Source: Prorocentrum cordatum
Taxonomy: Eukaryota > Sar > Dinophyceae > Prorocentrales > Prorocentraceae
Direction of reading: 5' to 3'
NCBI GenBank assembly: GCA_963575745.1
Contig: CAUYUJ010015282.1
Coordinates: 227,151-291,150, forward strand
DNA: 64,000 bases
Part shown: positions 11,201-20,420 of the stretch, in pieces
Numbering within the stretch: position 1 is the first letter of the stretch
Layout: each line of letters begins with the position of its first letter
Notes under the pieces: generated by a model
The model's database searches: none
Told to the model about the DNA's origin: nothing
The model's input: only the letters and a program-made list of their open reading frames with translations
Made by a program: the position numbers and the translations under genes

Positions 11201-11657
11201 CAGTTATGCTGCGGAGGCACTTGCAGCCGCACATAACCTTGATGAGTGTTACCCTACGCTCATTACTCTCCACGAGCTTAAGGCAGGGGCTTTGACTCCA
11301 CGACAACTACGAGACATGCGTGAAGTTGGAGGCCTTGCTATCAAAGTCTCTCTTACCATAGACGCCGAGTCCGTCTACAAATCTTTATCAAGCAGGGATC
11401 TCAAAATACCTACAGAACGGACTCTGCTTGGACATATCAGTTGGATACGTGAGCTCATGGATATAGGTATAGTACATAACGTGCAATGGTGTGATACTAG
11501 GGATATGACCGCAGATGGGCATACAAAGGGAAGCATCGATCGGGAGCTGCTTCTGGAAGTGATGTCAGGCACTCAGTCATTTAAGTATGACGTGAAGCAA
11601 TTTGTTCCCTTTCGGGGTCCCGAGGACAGAGACAAACCTAAGTCTAATCAATTTTAG
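5154..11657 (+). CDS. Copia-type pol polyprotein: integrase, RT, RNase H, with methyltransferase-like N-terminal domain
   Basis: The frame runs from the TGA at 5153 to TAG at 11655-11657, about 2167 codons, which is long for copia pol. Residue numbers count from nt 5193. The N-terminal third is not standard copia: residues ~454-590 have ELCGGEGG, LQPSC, EQPTGT and DQCATG, spaced like motifs of C5-cytosine methyltransferases. A Cys/His cluster (CPAC...CPAC...H...C) follows near 710-770. Integrase has an HHCC-like finger (~924-963) and a catalytic core with D ~989, D1043 in YSDGEG and E1077 in IESRNG. RT has MDIDKAFLKG (~1694) and HVDD (1797-1800) where YVDD is usual. RNase H has HSDSG (~1947), SYAAEA (~2005) and the copia-typical ADGHTKG (~2107). 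No start ATG lies near the N-terminus. Confidence 0.92.
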   Translation, partial: RWQGDVAPSSSCLLAEKPGGNKDSGVTCLSKRAFVIEDTREACADLRTRGYICDRISHNELMTSVGTNYLGAVTSGDYTLIWISTPGDWYVRTPGKRVAPHWSRIQNLLIKAKQLRMKIIIFGPPGYVWKLSPVRDTLEDLKLSVIRMRLCHFGIRFNMQDSAPSGTYMQVASSIPISSKLWTCTCKQAMPQHVLDWYGHTVRHAEWRAQTRTILIRHLNDKILGSTTTHGNVPVYLNTYTRTDHNTRPYVTTHKGGPKWSEVIRRVTINLDTNAVIQDISVTDQPTGYDWHAPLPTGVANISTRLHWQPEEPVLLGNEPTQSPQKHRRVIIDDCSLPLPTLAIDACTHSTATMSTQTDEQDEQALPTESRIKQKERLKAEKEAGIKPRRIKKHVEDGNDDCGDDLSGLGQDLMATWSTDVPVELISSDEDDDLFLTLPTSMPDTHANIYSIVATLCYGHNNCVDMLELCGGEGGISELAFSRGLSSGGNLDKTTYVDLGDPSVQQVIDHYFAICCVRVAMLQPSCRTTGPPSYYNYKVNYNTWEQHHREDLPHIIYCGEIAVTQDDAQRWFIREQPTGTWVDDISPWTKLANRPHITTVRIDQCATGLKDATGDYIKKPTNITSNDETILKPFERLKCNGQHVHAQPCNTELSLAQRYTRRLQSAFVEAVYLAKAIDTTRGNAPISTAHAYPADLPEQAEPGEGARRVGDRIIPKVATCPACIDNVRKDSPSHNRDPTQCKYHDSISVYWPCPACQRDLTRSKGVKNHLDTEPGKCRFAEPFKLPDDHDPEGKAVPAWWKPLPKPGEGQASASGGRQGAHARPPRPRSFGNVDPTSGTSSYDLLRDAPERGNTPSASSSDAPQVAARRGRLQGAPPPPDAVNTGDQLRRATRNPLAPTGSGAPRLPDWARFDIQHSLQSLRSHEPHVVKKEVRKLHLRWYHAKEPKMRLILEKVGLDNVRLNMIKEICDTCRECRAWERPGNSTLPSVGLPGNWLDEGEMDLMVYKKRTIFHIMDRCIRLAAGLEISDRERDTIIDAYHYCWIAYHGPFKVLYSDGEGALNKDADKTMMANKGTELRIRAPGQHATSIESRNGILRGLLHMIEEELNRHNILVVITRVLAEGIFVTNAFTFYNGVSPYQAHTGRQPSFFPDLDTLDFPKGPETSGHERERRVREVSLEAITQATAVAKTNRALRAKTTSDGARLYSSGDLVDYHRPTATKGDRGGWNGPFPVIRNVPERGHIVVKAGSREVIVMYPDARHTLCIECLLTRELGMDNMAMQTVLAYVAHLSAGKPAKIFGYIPDCKGNPNLSDDGKFHPRVHLALQYLVRNYFRVEHVVAVRLAKSVSSLPAVKYATGSTLIHYDNDISPAFHYYECVGTGLNISQITGSTHSRLIQCLTSRVPSLGFHDDLAKYQHPSNTSGEHESPGNRPSPDTPDASSPSEGRLSTIYEENEEHNIEAMMLEEWYDELRMDLHPTTITDDCLYCVPTTMLPDQCVLVSASVDEDDITSSDMLGDEPKSCESCLVSLCSNTTDESYSLDSDEYGPYVELCFTSEMSKIVLDQAQLAQLDTDMVATMRVYVSSAAKRAVVVKEDDLLTKADVAAHPKEVSEALYTELKIWIDNRCFEMYDLSKASNIMTSRYVYKWKFVKMGAENVKTIRLRLALRGFMDTEAFDVETFSGTARRQSQRLPASEVACHPEWILASMDIDKAFLKGLTDEELAHATGEETRMVCFTLPPGSAQVLRTLPGFSSYDESRRCLRCLKPGTGTKDAPRAFSLKLRTTTRAIGLTPTSYDPEFEFSQDLLTAKHVDDINMTGLEKNTDDYVQRVEKVFGKCKLNKHACTNCAVRYTKNDQGDAIMDQDEYIKQLRPITHPELTGAAADAKATKLITDMFVSLRGALAYALLTQIWLMVYVVSLQKIQEPTNLQVRRLNAVTRKLISSPKRITFPRMKPTNEVDIHSDSGYRKLTGEEDDETKGYGIRGANVLRRGNSPQGKSVVHLCDGLCKSHRLQVRSSYAAEALAAAHNLDECYPTLITLHELKAGALTPRQLRDMREVGGLAIKVSLTIDAESVYKSLSSRDLKIPTERTLLGHISWIRELMDIGIVHNVQWCDTRDMTADGHTKGSIDRELLLEVMSGTQSFKYDVKQFVPFRGPEDRDKPKSNQF

Positions 11658-12480
11658 TCTGTCCTTGTTGCCCTCGCGGTCCAGTTTGCCAGCACGGGCG
11701 CCTACTATAAAGGCGCCCCTCTAGTCGCTCGGAAACGAGCCTTATATTTCACGCCTGGCAACGAGCCGGCTTCGTACAACTCAGGCTCTTTGCCTTAATA
11801 CACATTTGCTTGGTGAGGTATGGCCTAATTTTGGCTTACCTCTAACTGAGCCGATAGCCCTTCAGTATTTGAAGGGGCTGTCCTGTATTTGCGTGAAATA
11901 CTTTGCGAGGAAACTCGCCTTACAGTTTGGTGTTTGACCAGACTGTACGCACTGTTTCTTTTCTTTGCAAACAGTCGTGCGCGCGATCTTTGCGTGCGAC
12001 TATGCTCTCCGTCTCCTCCCCTCCCGACTTTAAGGGTAGCTCTTTGGGAGATGTTACTGTATCGGGAGCATAGCTCGCGCGCCGCTGCCTTGGGCTCAAG
12101 GCACGCGCGCCCTATTTGCCCGGACACCGCGAGTGTTCGCTATGTGCTGGAAAGATCATTACATCGATCTTATCCTATCTTACCCATCCACCCCTCATAC
12201 TGTACCTTCACAGCAGAGCGATGGATGCAATTTGCCAGGCTATATGCCCCATTTGAGTTACCAGGCTCACTTTCGACTGCCTTCCCCCCTCCCCCTTTCC
12301 CCCTTGCGCGCGCCGTCAGGCACCTCTCCCGCTGCCGCCGCCCTGCCCCCCCCCCGGCCCTGCCCCCCCTGCCCCCCCGCCCCCGCTCGCGGTGTCGCCT
12401 CGCCGCGGGAGAGCCCCCTCCCGCTCGCGGCCTCGCCCGCTCGCCTCCCCGTCCACTCGCTCCCGCGCTCTCGCGGCGCG
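11658..12480 (+). other. 3' noncoding part of the retrotransposon and junction to host DNA
   Basis: No gene is supported. It holds a perfect 8-bp stem (GGGCGCCT / AGGCGCCC, 11696-11718) with a 7-nt loop, two GNRA hairpins (11727, 11905), and a 6-bp stem GTATTT/AAATAC at 11885-11901. A 3' LTR would be expected here but cannot be delimited without its partner. Around 12290 the sequence turns into GC-rich low-complexity DNA. Confidence 0.5.
11696..11718 (+). other. Strong stem-loop 39 nt after the pol stop
   Basis: GGGCGCCT-ACTATAA-AGGCGCCC is perfectly paired over 8 bp, with an A/T-rich loop. It could be a transcript-end or export/packaging structure; nothing in the sequence decides which. Confidence 0.6.
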
Positions 12481-12484
12481 CTCC

Positions 12485-12575
12485 TGGACGACGACGACGA
12501 CAACGACGACGACGACAACGACGACGATGACGGACGACGACGGACGACGACGGACGACGACGACGACGACGTCGC
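12485..12575 (+). repeat. GAC/ACG triplet repeat
   Basis: Near-perfect GAC units with AAC and GAT interruptions, in a GC-rich stretch. Long open frames in several phases here are a by-product of the triplet period. Confidence 0.85.
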
Positions 12576-12687
12576 GGGCGGCGGCGGTGGCGTCGGCGGC
12601 GGACGCGGCTGCGCTCGCCCGGTCCTGCCTCCCTCCTTGGGAGATTCTTGCAGGTTCGTCGGATCGTTTCGAGTGGGTTCTTTGTCG

Positions 12688-13195
12688 TAGATCATCATCA
12701 TCATCAGCATCATAATCCATCATCATGATCATCACCACCACCACAACCATCATCATCATCATCATCATCATCACCATCATCATCATTATCATTATCATCA
12801 TCATCATCATCACCGTCATCATCATTATCATCGCCGTCATCAGCACCATCATCAGCATCATCACCATTGTCATCACTATCACAATCATCATCATCAGCAT
12901 CATCATCATCATCACCATTACCATTACCATCACCATCATCAGCATCAACATCAGCGTCAGCATCAGCATCTGCATCAGCATCATCATGATCATGATCATC
13001 ATCACGATCATCATCATCATCAGCAGCATCATCATCATCATTATTAGTATTATTATTATTATTGATATTATTTTTTTTATTAGTAGTAGTATCAGTATCG
13101 CCATCATCATCATCATCATCATCAGCGTCGTCGTCGTCCCCCTCATCATCTTGAGCATCCTCAGGACTGTTATCATCATCATATCCACCATATCA
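12688..13195 (+). repeat. ATC/CAT triplet array
   Basis: About 500 bp of degenerate ATC units on the + strand, with a short AT-rich patch (about 13047-13092). It is the only large array here in the CAT orientation; the later large arrays read GAT on +. Confidence 0.9.
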
Positions 13196-15632
13196 GCCTC
13201 ATTCATTCCATCTACCCGTCTTACCCCTCTCCCACGCTCCTTGGCATCTTTGCGAGCCGTTTCGGCTCCGCAGGGAGCCAGAGACGGCACCCATGACTCC
13301 GTATTCCTCGGCGCCGCTAGTTCCTAGCGTCGCTTTATCGAACAGGTGCCCGCTGGGTCTTTTGGCATCGGGACGCGCATGTTGCAGTAGCAGGATGAAA
13401 GAGGAACCGCAGGCCGAGGATGAGGTTGAGGGAGGGGAACACGCGGAGGAGGGATGGCGCCAGGAGGAAGAGGTGGAGGTCGAAAAGGATGGGGGGGGCG
13501 TAACAGGAACAAGAGCAGGAGGAACCGAAGTAGGAGGATGGGCAGCAGAAGGGAGAGCATGATCAGAATCACCAGCACGACGAGGTGCTATCATTAGTCT
13601 AAGGTGTCAGGCTTTGTGCCAGATCCCGTCTTCGCAATGTCGTTGGTTCTTACCAGGGTAGCTTGGCACGCGCCTCACTCGGAAGGTGACGTTGGCATGT
13701 CGAGTTCGACAACCACGCCTTTGCCTCGGCCGCTTGAAAGTGCACCACGCTTTGGTAAACAGCTGGCTTCCAGGTGCATATATCATAGGTAGGTCAACGC
13801 ACACACTGTTGCCCATGGATTCTGGGCGGCAGCGAAGTGGTTCCGATGCAGGCGCGTCGTGTTCTTATGTATGTAGCGCTGCTGCTTTGGCGTGCATTCC
13901 GAGCCCAGGTGTTGCACAGCGTCAGCATGGTCTTCGCATGTTCGTGCATTCGTGCAGTATTTCGTAGAACGCATTCCACACGTCACCACCTTTGCGAGCT
14001 GATACGCTGTGGTGCCATGCAGCGGCGTATGCGGGAGCATCGCCAGATGGCAGTCGACCCAATCGGAAGGAATTTGAAGATTAAACGGCGCAATTGCTTC
14101 GACGCAAGTGCTCGCAGTGATCCCCGCGCGTTCACCTAAGGAGCAGGAGTTATGCATGTGCTCGATTGTGGACACTTTACGGGTATCTTCTTACTCCGTC
14201 GTTTTATGTGTGCCCAAGTTGCATCTCAGCGGGATCAGATGCAATCCAGAGCAAGTTCCATCAACAGTTTTATATACAGCTATTGTTTCACATCCAATGC
14301 AATTGTAAGGTACCTTGGCCTCAACTAAGTGTTCTTCCCCGTGCTTCTCCGTAAGAAGGGGGACCGCGGTTGTGGCAGTGGCAGCGGCTGAGACTGCTCG
14401 AATCAGTGATCGCTTGCTATGGCATTGTTCCTATCCTTCTGGTATTTGTTCCCTTCGGAGGAGCTTCCTCCCCCTCCTCGCTCACACCTCCTCTCCCTCG
14501 CCCCCTGCTGCGTCTCCCTCCTCTCTTCTCACATTCGCCACCCCCTCCACCAATGTCCACTGCTCCCCTTCGTCTGATTGCGCACCTCCTGATGGGGTCC
14601 TTTCGGGGCTCCACGTCCGCCATGACACCCGTCGGCTGACAAGAAAAGGCCAGCGCAATGGGAAGGGATGGGTGGTAGGGGTAGCATGTCAGATCCGACG
14701 CGAGCCTCCATCCGCTCCCTCCTCACCCCTCCTCTTTTTCTTCCTCCTCCTCGTCATTTTCCTTCTCCTCCTTCTCCTCCTCCTCTTCCTTCTGCTCCTC
14801 CCCCTCTTCTCAGCACGCCTTGTCCGTCTCGCACTGCACGTGCCCAGACGCGCCAGACGCCAGAGGCCACGCCCTCACCCGCCTGGCCTGAGTCGGGCAC
14901 GGACGCTGGTCTGCAGCGGCGGTCCTGCGAGCGTTCGTTCGTTCGTTTTATCATTTTTTTAGTGTAGTTTATCTGTTTGTTTAGTGTAGTGTTAGTGTCG
15001 TTTTATCTATTTTTTTTGGCCAGGCCATGGTATCCCGGCCCCACCTTCCCACCACCCCGGTTGGAGACAGGCCCGTCGGAGCCCAGAGGGGGAAAAGCCT
15101 CTATCCCCACTTGGAGGGGGGGGTAGCTTGGCCAGTGGGGCCCAGGCCACGCCAGTGGGGATACTGGCATCGGGTGAAACTCGGGCCGAACGAAAAGGGG
15201 GGGATAGGGAAAGGGGGGGGTTTGACATCTGCTGCATGCAGCTGGTTTCGGCCCCGCCGCCGGGCCCATTCCTCTATGCATGGGCGCCCTGGCACGGGGA
15301 GGCGCTGGGAGAATCAGCTACGTGAGCTGATTCTCTACCCTACCCTCTGCTATCCCCCCCCCTTTCGTTCCCCCCGAGAAGCGATGCTCGTTCCCCTCCG
15401 GCACGCCCTCCTCCGCGCCGCTCCTCGGCACGCCCCCCCCCCCCAGTGGGCCGCGCCGCCCCGGACCGCGCCGCCCCCCCCCCCCCCTCGCCCACCCCCG
15501 CAGGCGGCGGCGCCGCGCTCGAGAAGGGCGCGGCGAGGGACAAGCGCAGGGGGCTGTTCCTGCAGTGCGGCATGGGCTTCGGCGCCGCGCCCCTCCCCCC
15601 ACCTCAACGGCATAAACCTGAACATAAACATC
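13196..15632. other. No gene recognised
   Basis: 13200-13600 is moderately complex with purine-rich patches. 13600-14320 is compositionally balanced, with overlapping small frames on both strands and no recognisable domain. 14450-14950 is CTC/TCC-rich. 15420-15490 has poly-C runs. A short frame on either strand could be an exon, but none shows a motif I can name. Confidence 0.4.
15027..15180 (+). repeat. Dispersed repeat copy K1 (second copy 24131-24275)
   Basis: GTGGGGCCCAGGCCACGCCA (about 15137-15156) followed by GTGGGGAT is shared with 24231-24257. Both copies have an inverted ATCCC...CCCCAC motif upstream, so the unit looks like a foldback element. Only two copies were seen. Confidence 0.6.
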
Positions 15633-15792
15633 AGCATGAACATAAAACTTTGAGCGCTCCGCGCGGATTTCTCGGATCCGCGCTGGACACCCCTGGCGGC
15701 GCCTCCTGACGCGCTCTGCGCGCCAGGGAGCGGGGGTCCAGCGCGGATCCGAGATGTCCGCGCGGACCTCCGAGTTGTTATGTTTATGTCAT
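15633..15792. mobile_element. Foldback (MITE-like) element, family C copy 1
   Basis: Arms of about 34 nt (about 15659-15692 and 15734-15767) are complementary with about three mismatches; the core is CCGCGCGGA..TCTCGGATCC. TTATGTTTATG occurs on the outer flank. It has no coding capacity. Related copies are at 20262 and 40255. Confidence 0.8.
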
Positions 15793-16239
15793 TGTTCGTC
15801 CCTTTACTCTCATTCATTCTCCTGGCCCCTCTCCAATGCTCGTCTCGATTCCTACGATTGGACTTCGATATTCGACTTCGATGGGTTCCGGTTCCGATCC
15901 TATTCGGCCTGGGATTCCAATTCGGGTTCCGATTTTTCTCACCGGATGCATACCAGCCTGCCGATGTCCGCCGATTCGACTTTTCCCGATTGGGTGCCGA
16001 CTTTTGCCTGTCCGATGCATGTCGATCGCCGATCCGACTTATCGATTCGATTCTGGGCTCTTCTTGTCCTGGCCGCTTCGCGTCGTCCACCTCCAGGGCG
16101 GGGTCGCAGGTCTGCAGTTCCGCAACTCCTCCTCCTCTACATCCCTCTCGTCCGCGGGGCTCGGGGTCCATCACCGCCGTCACCCCCTTGCACTCCGCCG
16201 TCCCTCTCGTGCGCTGTCTCATCTGTCTTTTCTCGCTAC

Positions 16240-16450
16240 GGTTCCTGGACCCCTACAGTAGGATCTCGACCACAAGAAACCTTGCACTAGAAACCCAACC
16301 CTGACCCCCCAGGATGTTCAGTGTTTGTATGAAGGCGTCACGTCCCCCATCGTAAAATCATTGAACCTAAGAATCCCTGGGCACCTTGGCGGCAACCAGG
16401 GAGTTTCTTGGCATGGTCTTCTACTGAATGGTTTCCCCTGGACCAGCGTT
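16240..16450 (-). repeat. Dispersed repeat G, copy 1 (inverted relative to 36560-36775)
   Basis: TACAGTAGGATCTCGACCAC at 16255 is the reverse complement, with small differences, of GTGGTCGAGCTCCTACTGTA at 36745. Similarity continues through the CAAGAAAC, GACGTC and GCCAAGAAAC portions, about 200 bp in all. It is noncoding. Confidence 0.7.
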
Positions 16451-17690
16451 CCATCCTGAGTAGTTCTCCTGACAGAGGCCCGTTGGAGAGCACCAGGGGC
16501 CCCACACGCGGCGAACCATCTCGACGACCCCCTGTTTGCGGTCTCGTTGAATCCATGCTACAGTCAGCCCGCACAGAGTGAGGATGAGCCGTTTTCCAAG
16601 GTTTCCCTTGCATCCCTGCTCTTCGGCCCATCCTTGGCCGCTTTCGCTGGCCGCGCTTGGCTCGCAAGGTGTCAGCATGGCCTTCCAAGGCCTTTGCACC
16701 CTTACCGTGCGTCCTTATTGTACGGTTTGACTGTAGCTCTTTCACCCCCTTCCTCTTTTCCCCGCTATCATCCTCTCTCCTTCCTCCTCGTTCCTTCCTT
16801 CTTCCTCCCTCTGCTCTGTGCCCTCGCCCCTGTACCTCTCCCTGCCTCTTGTCTTCCCGCTTCTGCTCCTGCTCCTGACCTTAGCGCGTTTTCACCTCTC
16901 GTGGTCCTCTCCCTCCGTCCATCTATTCCACTGACTCCATGCGCTGGCTCCTCATCCCCCCCTCCCTTCCCCCTCCTCTTCCTGCTGTTGCTCCTCCTCC
17001 GCTTCCACCTCCCGTCGCGCCCCGGTGTCATCGTCGGGGTGTTCATCATGCTCTGCCTCCTGCTCGGCCACATCTTTGGACGTGGCCGGCGCGGATTCGC
17101 CGCTGCCGTTGTGCAGCTTTCGGACACGGCGAAGGTGGCCCTCTGTCCCCGACGGGTGGGGCCCGGGAGATGACCAGCCAGGGGGGACGAGAGGAGGGGC
17201 AGGGTGCAGGGAAGAGAGACGGGGATGGAGGAGGGATTGGGAGGAAGAGGGGGAGAGGAAGGGGGAAGGGTGGGGGCAGCAGTGGACCAGGGACCAGGAT
17301 GCGGACGGAAGGATGAGAAGGATGCTGTGGAGGAGGAGAGGGGGGAGGAGAAGGGGGAGGGGGCCGGGGAGGAAGAGGAGTGCAATCAGGAGGGGGCAGG
17401 AGGCCCCCTTGAGCTGGCATTCGGAAGCTTCGGACGCAGCTCCCTTTTAGCGTGAGGCACGGCCTTGGGAAGCGATCGTGCTGCGGTGGCCCTGGAAGGG
17501 ATGAGAGGCGAGCTTGCGAGAGCACTTGAACCGCCTCCACCAAGCTCGTCCACCCCTCGGCCTGGCCAACATTGATGCAGGAGAGGTAACTGAGGGACTC
17601 GCGGTGCGGAGGGGGGCCCTGACAGAGAGCGCCCGCCTGGTCGGCGCACGTCGAAGGCACGAGGCGAGGGCAGACGGAGGAGGGTGAGTC
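16451..17690. other. Pyrimidine- then purine-rich spacer, no gene recognised
   Basis: 16740-17020 is TCC/CTC-rich and 17160-17400 is GGA/GGGA-rich. Open frames here translate to proline/serine or glycine/arginine low complexity. No motif was seen. Confidence 0.5.
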
Positions 17691-17696
17691 TGGGTT

Positions 17697-17723
17697 GGGA
17701 GAGGATGATAATGATTATGATGT

Positions 17724-17761
<38 letters not shown>

Positions 17762-18825
17762 CTGAGGATGATGCTGATGATGCTGCTGATGATGATGAAT
17801 CCGATGATGCTGCTGAGGAGGAGGACAATGATACTGATGATGCTGATGGTGGTTGTGCTGATGATGATACTGCGAATGATGATGGTGTTGATGATGGTTA
17901 TGATGCTGCTGATGATGATGTTGATGATGATGGTTATGGTGAATGGTGGTGATGATGCTGACGGTCATGATTGTTGTGATGATGACGATGAGGAGGACAT
18001 TATTGAACGTGATGGCAATGGTGATGTTGATGAATCTGCTGGTGATGATGATGATGCTGATGATCATCGTTATGCTGATGATGATCAACATCATCATGAT
18101 GCTGATTATGCTGATGCTGTTCTTGCTGCTGATGATAATGATCATGCTGACGATGATTACGATTATTATGATACTGAGGACGATGATGATACTGCTTCTG
18201 ATGATGATGCTGATGATGATGATCCGTGGCTGATGATTAATGGCTGTTGCTGATGCTGATGGTGATGCTGATGATGGTTCGGGTGCTTGTGATGGTGGTG
18301 GTGCTGATGATGATGGTGATGCTGGTGTTTGTTGTGATGACGACGGCGATGATGCTGATGATGATAATGATGATGGTGATGATTTTACCATGCTGCTGCT
18401 GATGCTGATTCGGATGATGATGGTGATGGTGCTGAATCCGATGATGACGATGATGATGACGGCGATAATGATAATGGTGCAGGTGATGACGATGATGACG
18501 ATGCTGCTGATGATGATGCTGATGATTAAGATGTTGATACTATTGATGCTGATGATGGTGGTGGTGATGATGATGATGATGATGATGCTGATGCTGATGA
18601 TGATGATGATGATGATGATGATGGGGTTGATGATGATGCTGATGATGCTGCTGCTGATTATGATGATGATGATGATGATGATGATTATGATTCTGGTTAT
18701 GATGATGACGATGACGATGATGATGCTGCTGATGATGACGATGCTGATGATGCCGATGATGATGAGGAGGGCGGTTGATGATGATTGGTGATTGATGATG
18801 GTGGTGCGGGTGTTGTTGGCCATGT
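17697..18825 (+). repeat. GAT-type triplet array
   Basis: About 1.1 kb of GAT units mixed with GCT, GTT, GGT and CGT variants. The GAT phase shifts several times, giving frames of aspartate, methionine or stop. No flanking gene was recognised. Confidence 0.9.
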
Positions 18826-19003
18826 TGAGGATGAGGATGAGGACGAGGAGGACGAGGAAGAGGAGGAGGAGGAGGACGAGGAGGAGGAGGACGAGGAGGA
18901 GGAGGAGGAGGGGGAGGAGAAGGATAAGGAGGTGGTGGTGGTGGTGGTGGTGGTGGTGGTGGTGGTGGTGGTGGTGGTGGTGGTGGTGGTGGTGGTGGTG
19001 GTG
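18826..19003 (+). repeat. GGA tract joined to a perfect (GGT)24 run
   Basis: 18826-18930 is GGA/CGA. 18931-19003 is an uninterrupted GGT run of 24 units. A GGT run of this length on one strand can form G-quadruplexes. The perfection suggests recent expansion. Confidence 0.95.
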
Positions 19004-19186
19004 AAGGCGGGTTTGAAAAGGTGGGCCGCGATGACGAGGAGGAGAAGGCGGATGAGGACCAAGGGGCGCAGGAGGGTGGAGTCGGGACCAGGCGGGATGA
19101 TGTCCTCGCTGGGCGTCAGCTCGGAACGCGGCGCAGCCACGGGCCCCATGGGCCCTTCCTTGAGGGCTCCACAAACTCGAGGGCCC

Positions 19187-19362
19187 CCAAACGGTGTGAT
19201 GACCACACCTCGTGGTGAGTCAGTGGGCATTCGGGGTCACAGCATGGTTTTGGGACTCGGGCCGTCCTCCGAGGACGTCTCGGGCGTCTGGGACCTCCGA
19301 GGTCCCAACACCGTGATTCCGAGGTCACCACGCGGCCCGTCACCACACGGTTTTGGGGCCCG
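19187..19362. repeat. Foldback with CCCCAAA-CGGTGTG arms
   Basis: CCCCCAAACGGTGTGATGACC (start about 19186) is matched in inverse by CACCACACGGTTTTGGGG (end about 19358). Between them is further local dyad symmetry (GGACCTCCGAGGTCC near 19291-19305). It is noncoding. Confidence 0.6.
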
Positions 19363-19824
19363 AACAAGCGGAGGGGATGAGGCGCGTCTTGCCTCGCCAG
19401 GCCTTCCACGGCCTCCGCCTGCAGAGCGGCGCCGCGGCCGCTCTCGGCGCTGCAAGGGAAGGGCCCGCACGGCCGGCAGGCCCCTCGGCGTCCCGCAGGC
19501 GGGGCGGCCGACGTCTGTTCCCTCCAGGAGGCGCCGAACACCGCCCAGTGCGCGTCGGTTGCCCGCCGTGCTGCGCGCGCCGTGTGCTCCAGTCGGCGTG
19601 CGTCGGCGTCCCCGGCCGTCCACCGTTGGATCTGTGGCCCTGGTCCCGCTCGTCCCCCTTCGCCCGTGGGCCCCGCCCTGGGGCGCCACGCCGCGTCCGC
19701 GAGCCGCGGCCCTTGCGGGCCGCCGGGCGGAGTGGCGTGGCCGCTCTGGGGGCGTGTTTGGCCCTCCCCTGGCGGCCCCGCTGCAGGGCAGCTGTGGATT
19801 CGGCGCAGCCCTCGACCTCCATCC

Positions 19825-20065
19825 TCGATCCTCTGATCGTCGATCCTCGATGATGGGCCAATTTTCCACAACCACTACCATATGTAGGAGAGGGAGGAGG
19901 AGGAGGAGGAGGAGGAGGAGGAGGAGGAGCAGGAGGAAGGAGGACACCCTCATCCTCCCTTCTTCCCCGTCCTACCTTTGGTAGTGGTGGTAGAAAATTT
20001 GTCCATCACCTTATCCTCGGATCCTCGAGTCCTCGAGTCCTCGAGTCCTCGGATCCTCTCGCCCG
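19825..20065. mobile_element. Foldback element with a GGA-repeat core
   Basis: GGGCCAATTTTCCACAACCA (19855-19874) and the inverse of GGTAGTGGTGGTAGAAAATTTGTCC (19979-20003) form terminal inverted repeats around a GGA tract (19890-19935). TCCTCGAxTCCTCGA repeats flank both sides. Related arms occur at 46972 and 48276. Confidence 0.65.
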
Positions 20066-20261
20066 CCCCGGCGCCTGCCTCGTGGCGCGTGGTCGTGCGG
20101 GCCGCGCATCGAGGTCCCGAGAGCGCTTCGTGCGCCAGCGTGCCGCCGGAGCGAGCGCTTTCTGGGGAGAAGTGCACCACGTGGGCGGGCGTCCACGCGA
20201 ACCGTCTGTCTGGGGCCTTCAGGGCCAACGATGGTCGAAGAAGCAGAAGAAACGCCCCATA

Positions 20262-20420
20262 AGCACAAACTTTTGGCGCTCCGCGCGGATTTCTCGGATC
20301 GGCGCCTGGGCCCCCTTGGCGGCGCCTCTGGCGCCGCCCCTGGCGCGTTCCGCGCGCCAGGGAGGGATGTCCAGCACAGATCTCAGAAGTCCGCGCGGCA
20401 CGTCGAAGGTTTCTGTTCAT
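20262..20420. mobile_element. Foldback (MITE-like) element, family C copy 2
   Basis: Begins AACTTTTGGCGCTCCGCGCG and carries GGATTTCTCGGATC. The inverse arm GATCTCAGAAGTCCGCGCGG lies at about 20379-20398. The centre is GGCGCC-rich. Same family as 15633 and 40255. Confidence 0.75.

Larger units (their letters stand above)
32..11918 (+). repeat. Dispersed family of about 31 mini-hairpins with GNRA loops
   Basis: Consensus GCNNG-GAAA-CNNGC, usually followed by C (15 nt). First bases of copies: 32, 179, 671, 746, 962, 1445, 1673, 2236, 2476, 2654, 3064, 3554, 3635, 4124, 4157, 4692, 4781, 5046, 5194, 5224, 5840, 6098, 7193, 7703, 9027, 9434, 9695, 10333, 11120, 11727, 11905. Loops are GAAA mostly, also GCAA, GTAA, GAGA, GCGA and GGAA; one is GATA. 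At least ten stem sequences occur (GCAGG, GCGAG, GCTCG, GCGGG, GCGCG, GCACG, GCGTG, GCCTG, CGTTG, GCGGA), nearly all perfectly paired; 32 and 5224 use G-T wobbles and 962 has one mismatch. Most read x-G-N-x-P in the protein, but 2654, 4692, 5046, 5194, 5224 and 9027 lie in other phases and 11727 and 11905 are noncoding. I found no such cluster after 12 kb. Confidence 0.9.
1..11960 (+). mobile_element. Ty1/copia-like LTR retrotransposon, 5' end outside window
   Basis: Four consecutive + strand reading frames cover 1-11657 with almost no noncoding gap. They encode gag-like proteins, a RING-H2 finger, a retropepsin-like site, then integrase, reverse transcriptase and RNase H. Integrase lying upstream of RT is the Ty1/copia order. 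All frames are long and intact, so the copy is recent or under constraint. Frame 1 is open to base 1, so the 5' LTR and primer-binding site lie outside. I could not place the 3' LTR: with only one end in the window there is nothing to align it to. The right limit given is the last element-type hairpin plus some margin. Class is confident; boundaries are not. Confidence 0.9.

Noticed and set aside
1-12240. LTR boundaries of the copia element
   Set aside because: Only one end is in the window, so no pair of direct repeats can be compared; I did not assign an LTR.
12316-13290. 324-codon - strand frame of Met, Ile and Val
   Set aside because: Read-through of the ATC array; no complex sequence beyond the repeat.
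17447-19174. 575-codon frame on - strand rich in His and Ile
   Set aside because: Reverse phase of the GAT/GGT arrays; runs of His and Ile follow the triplets exactly.
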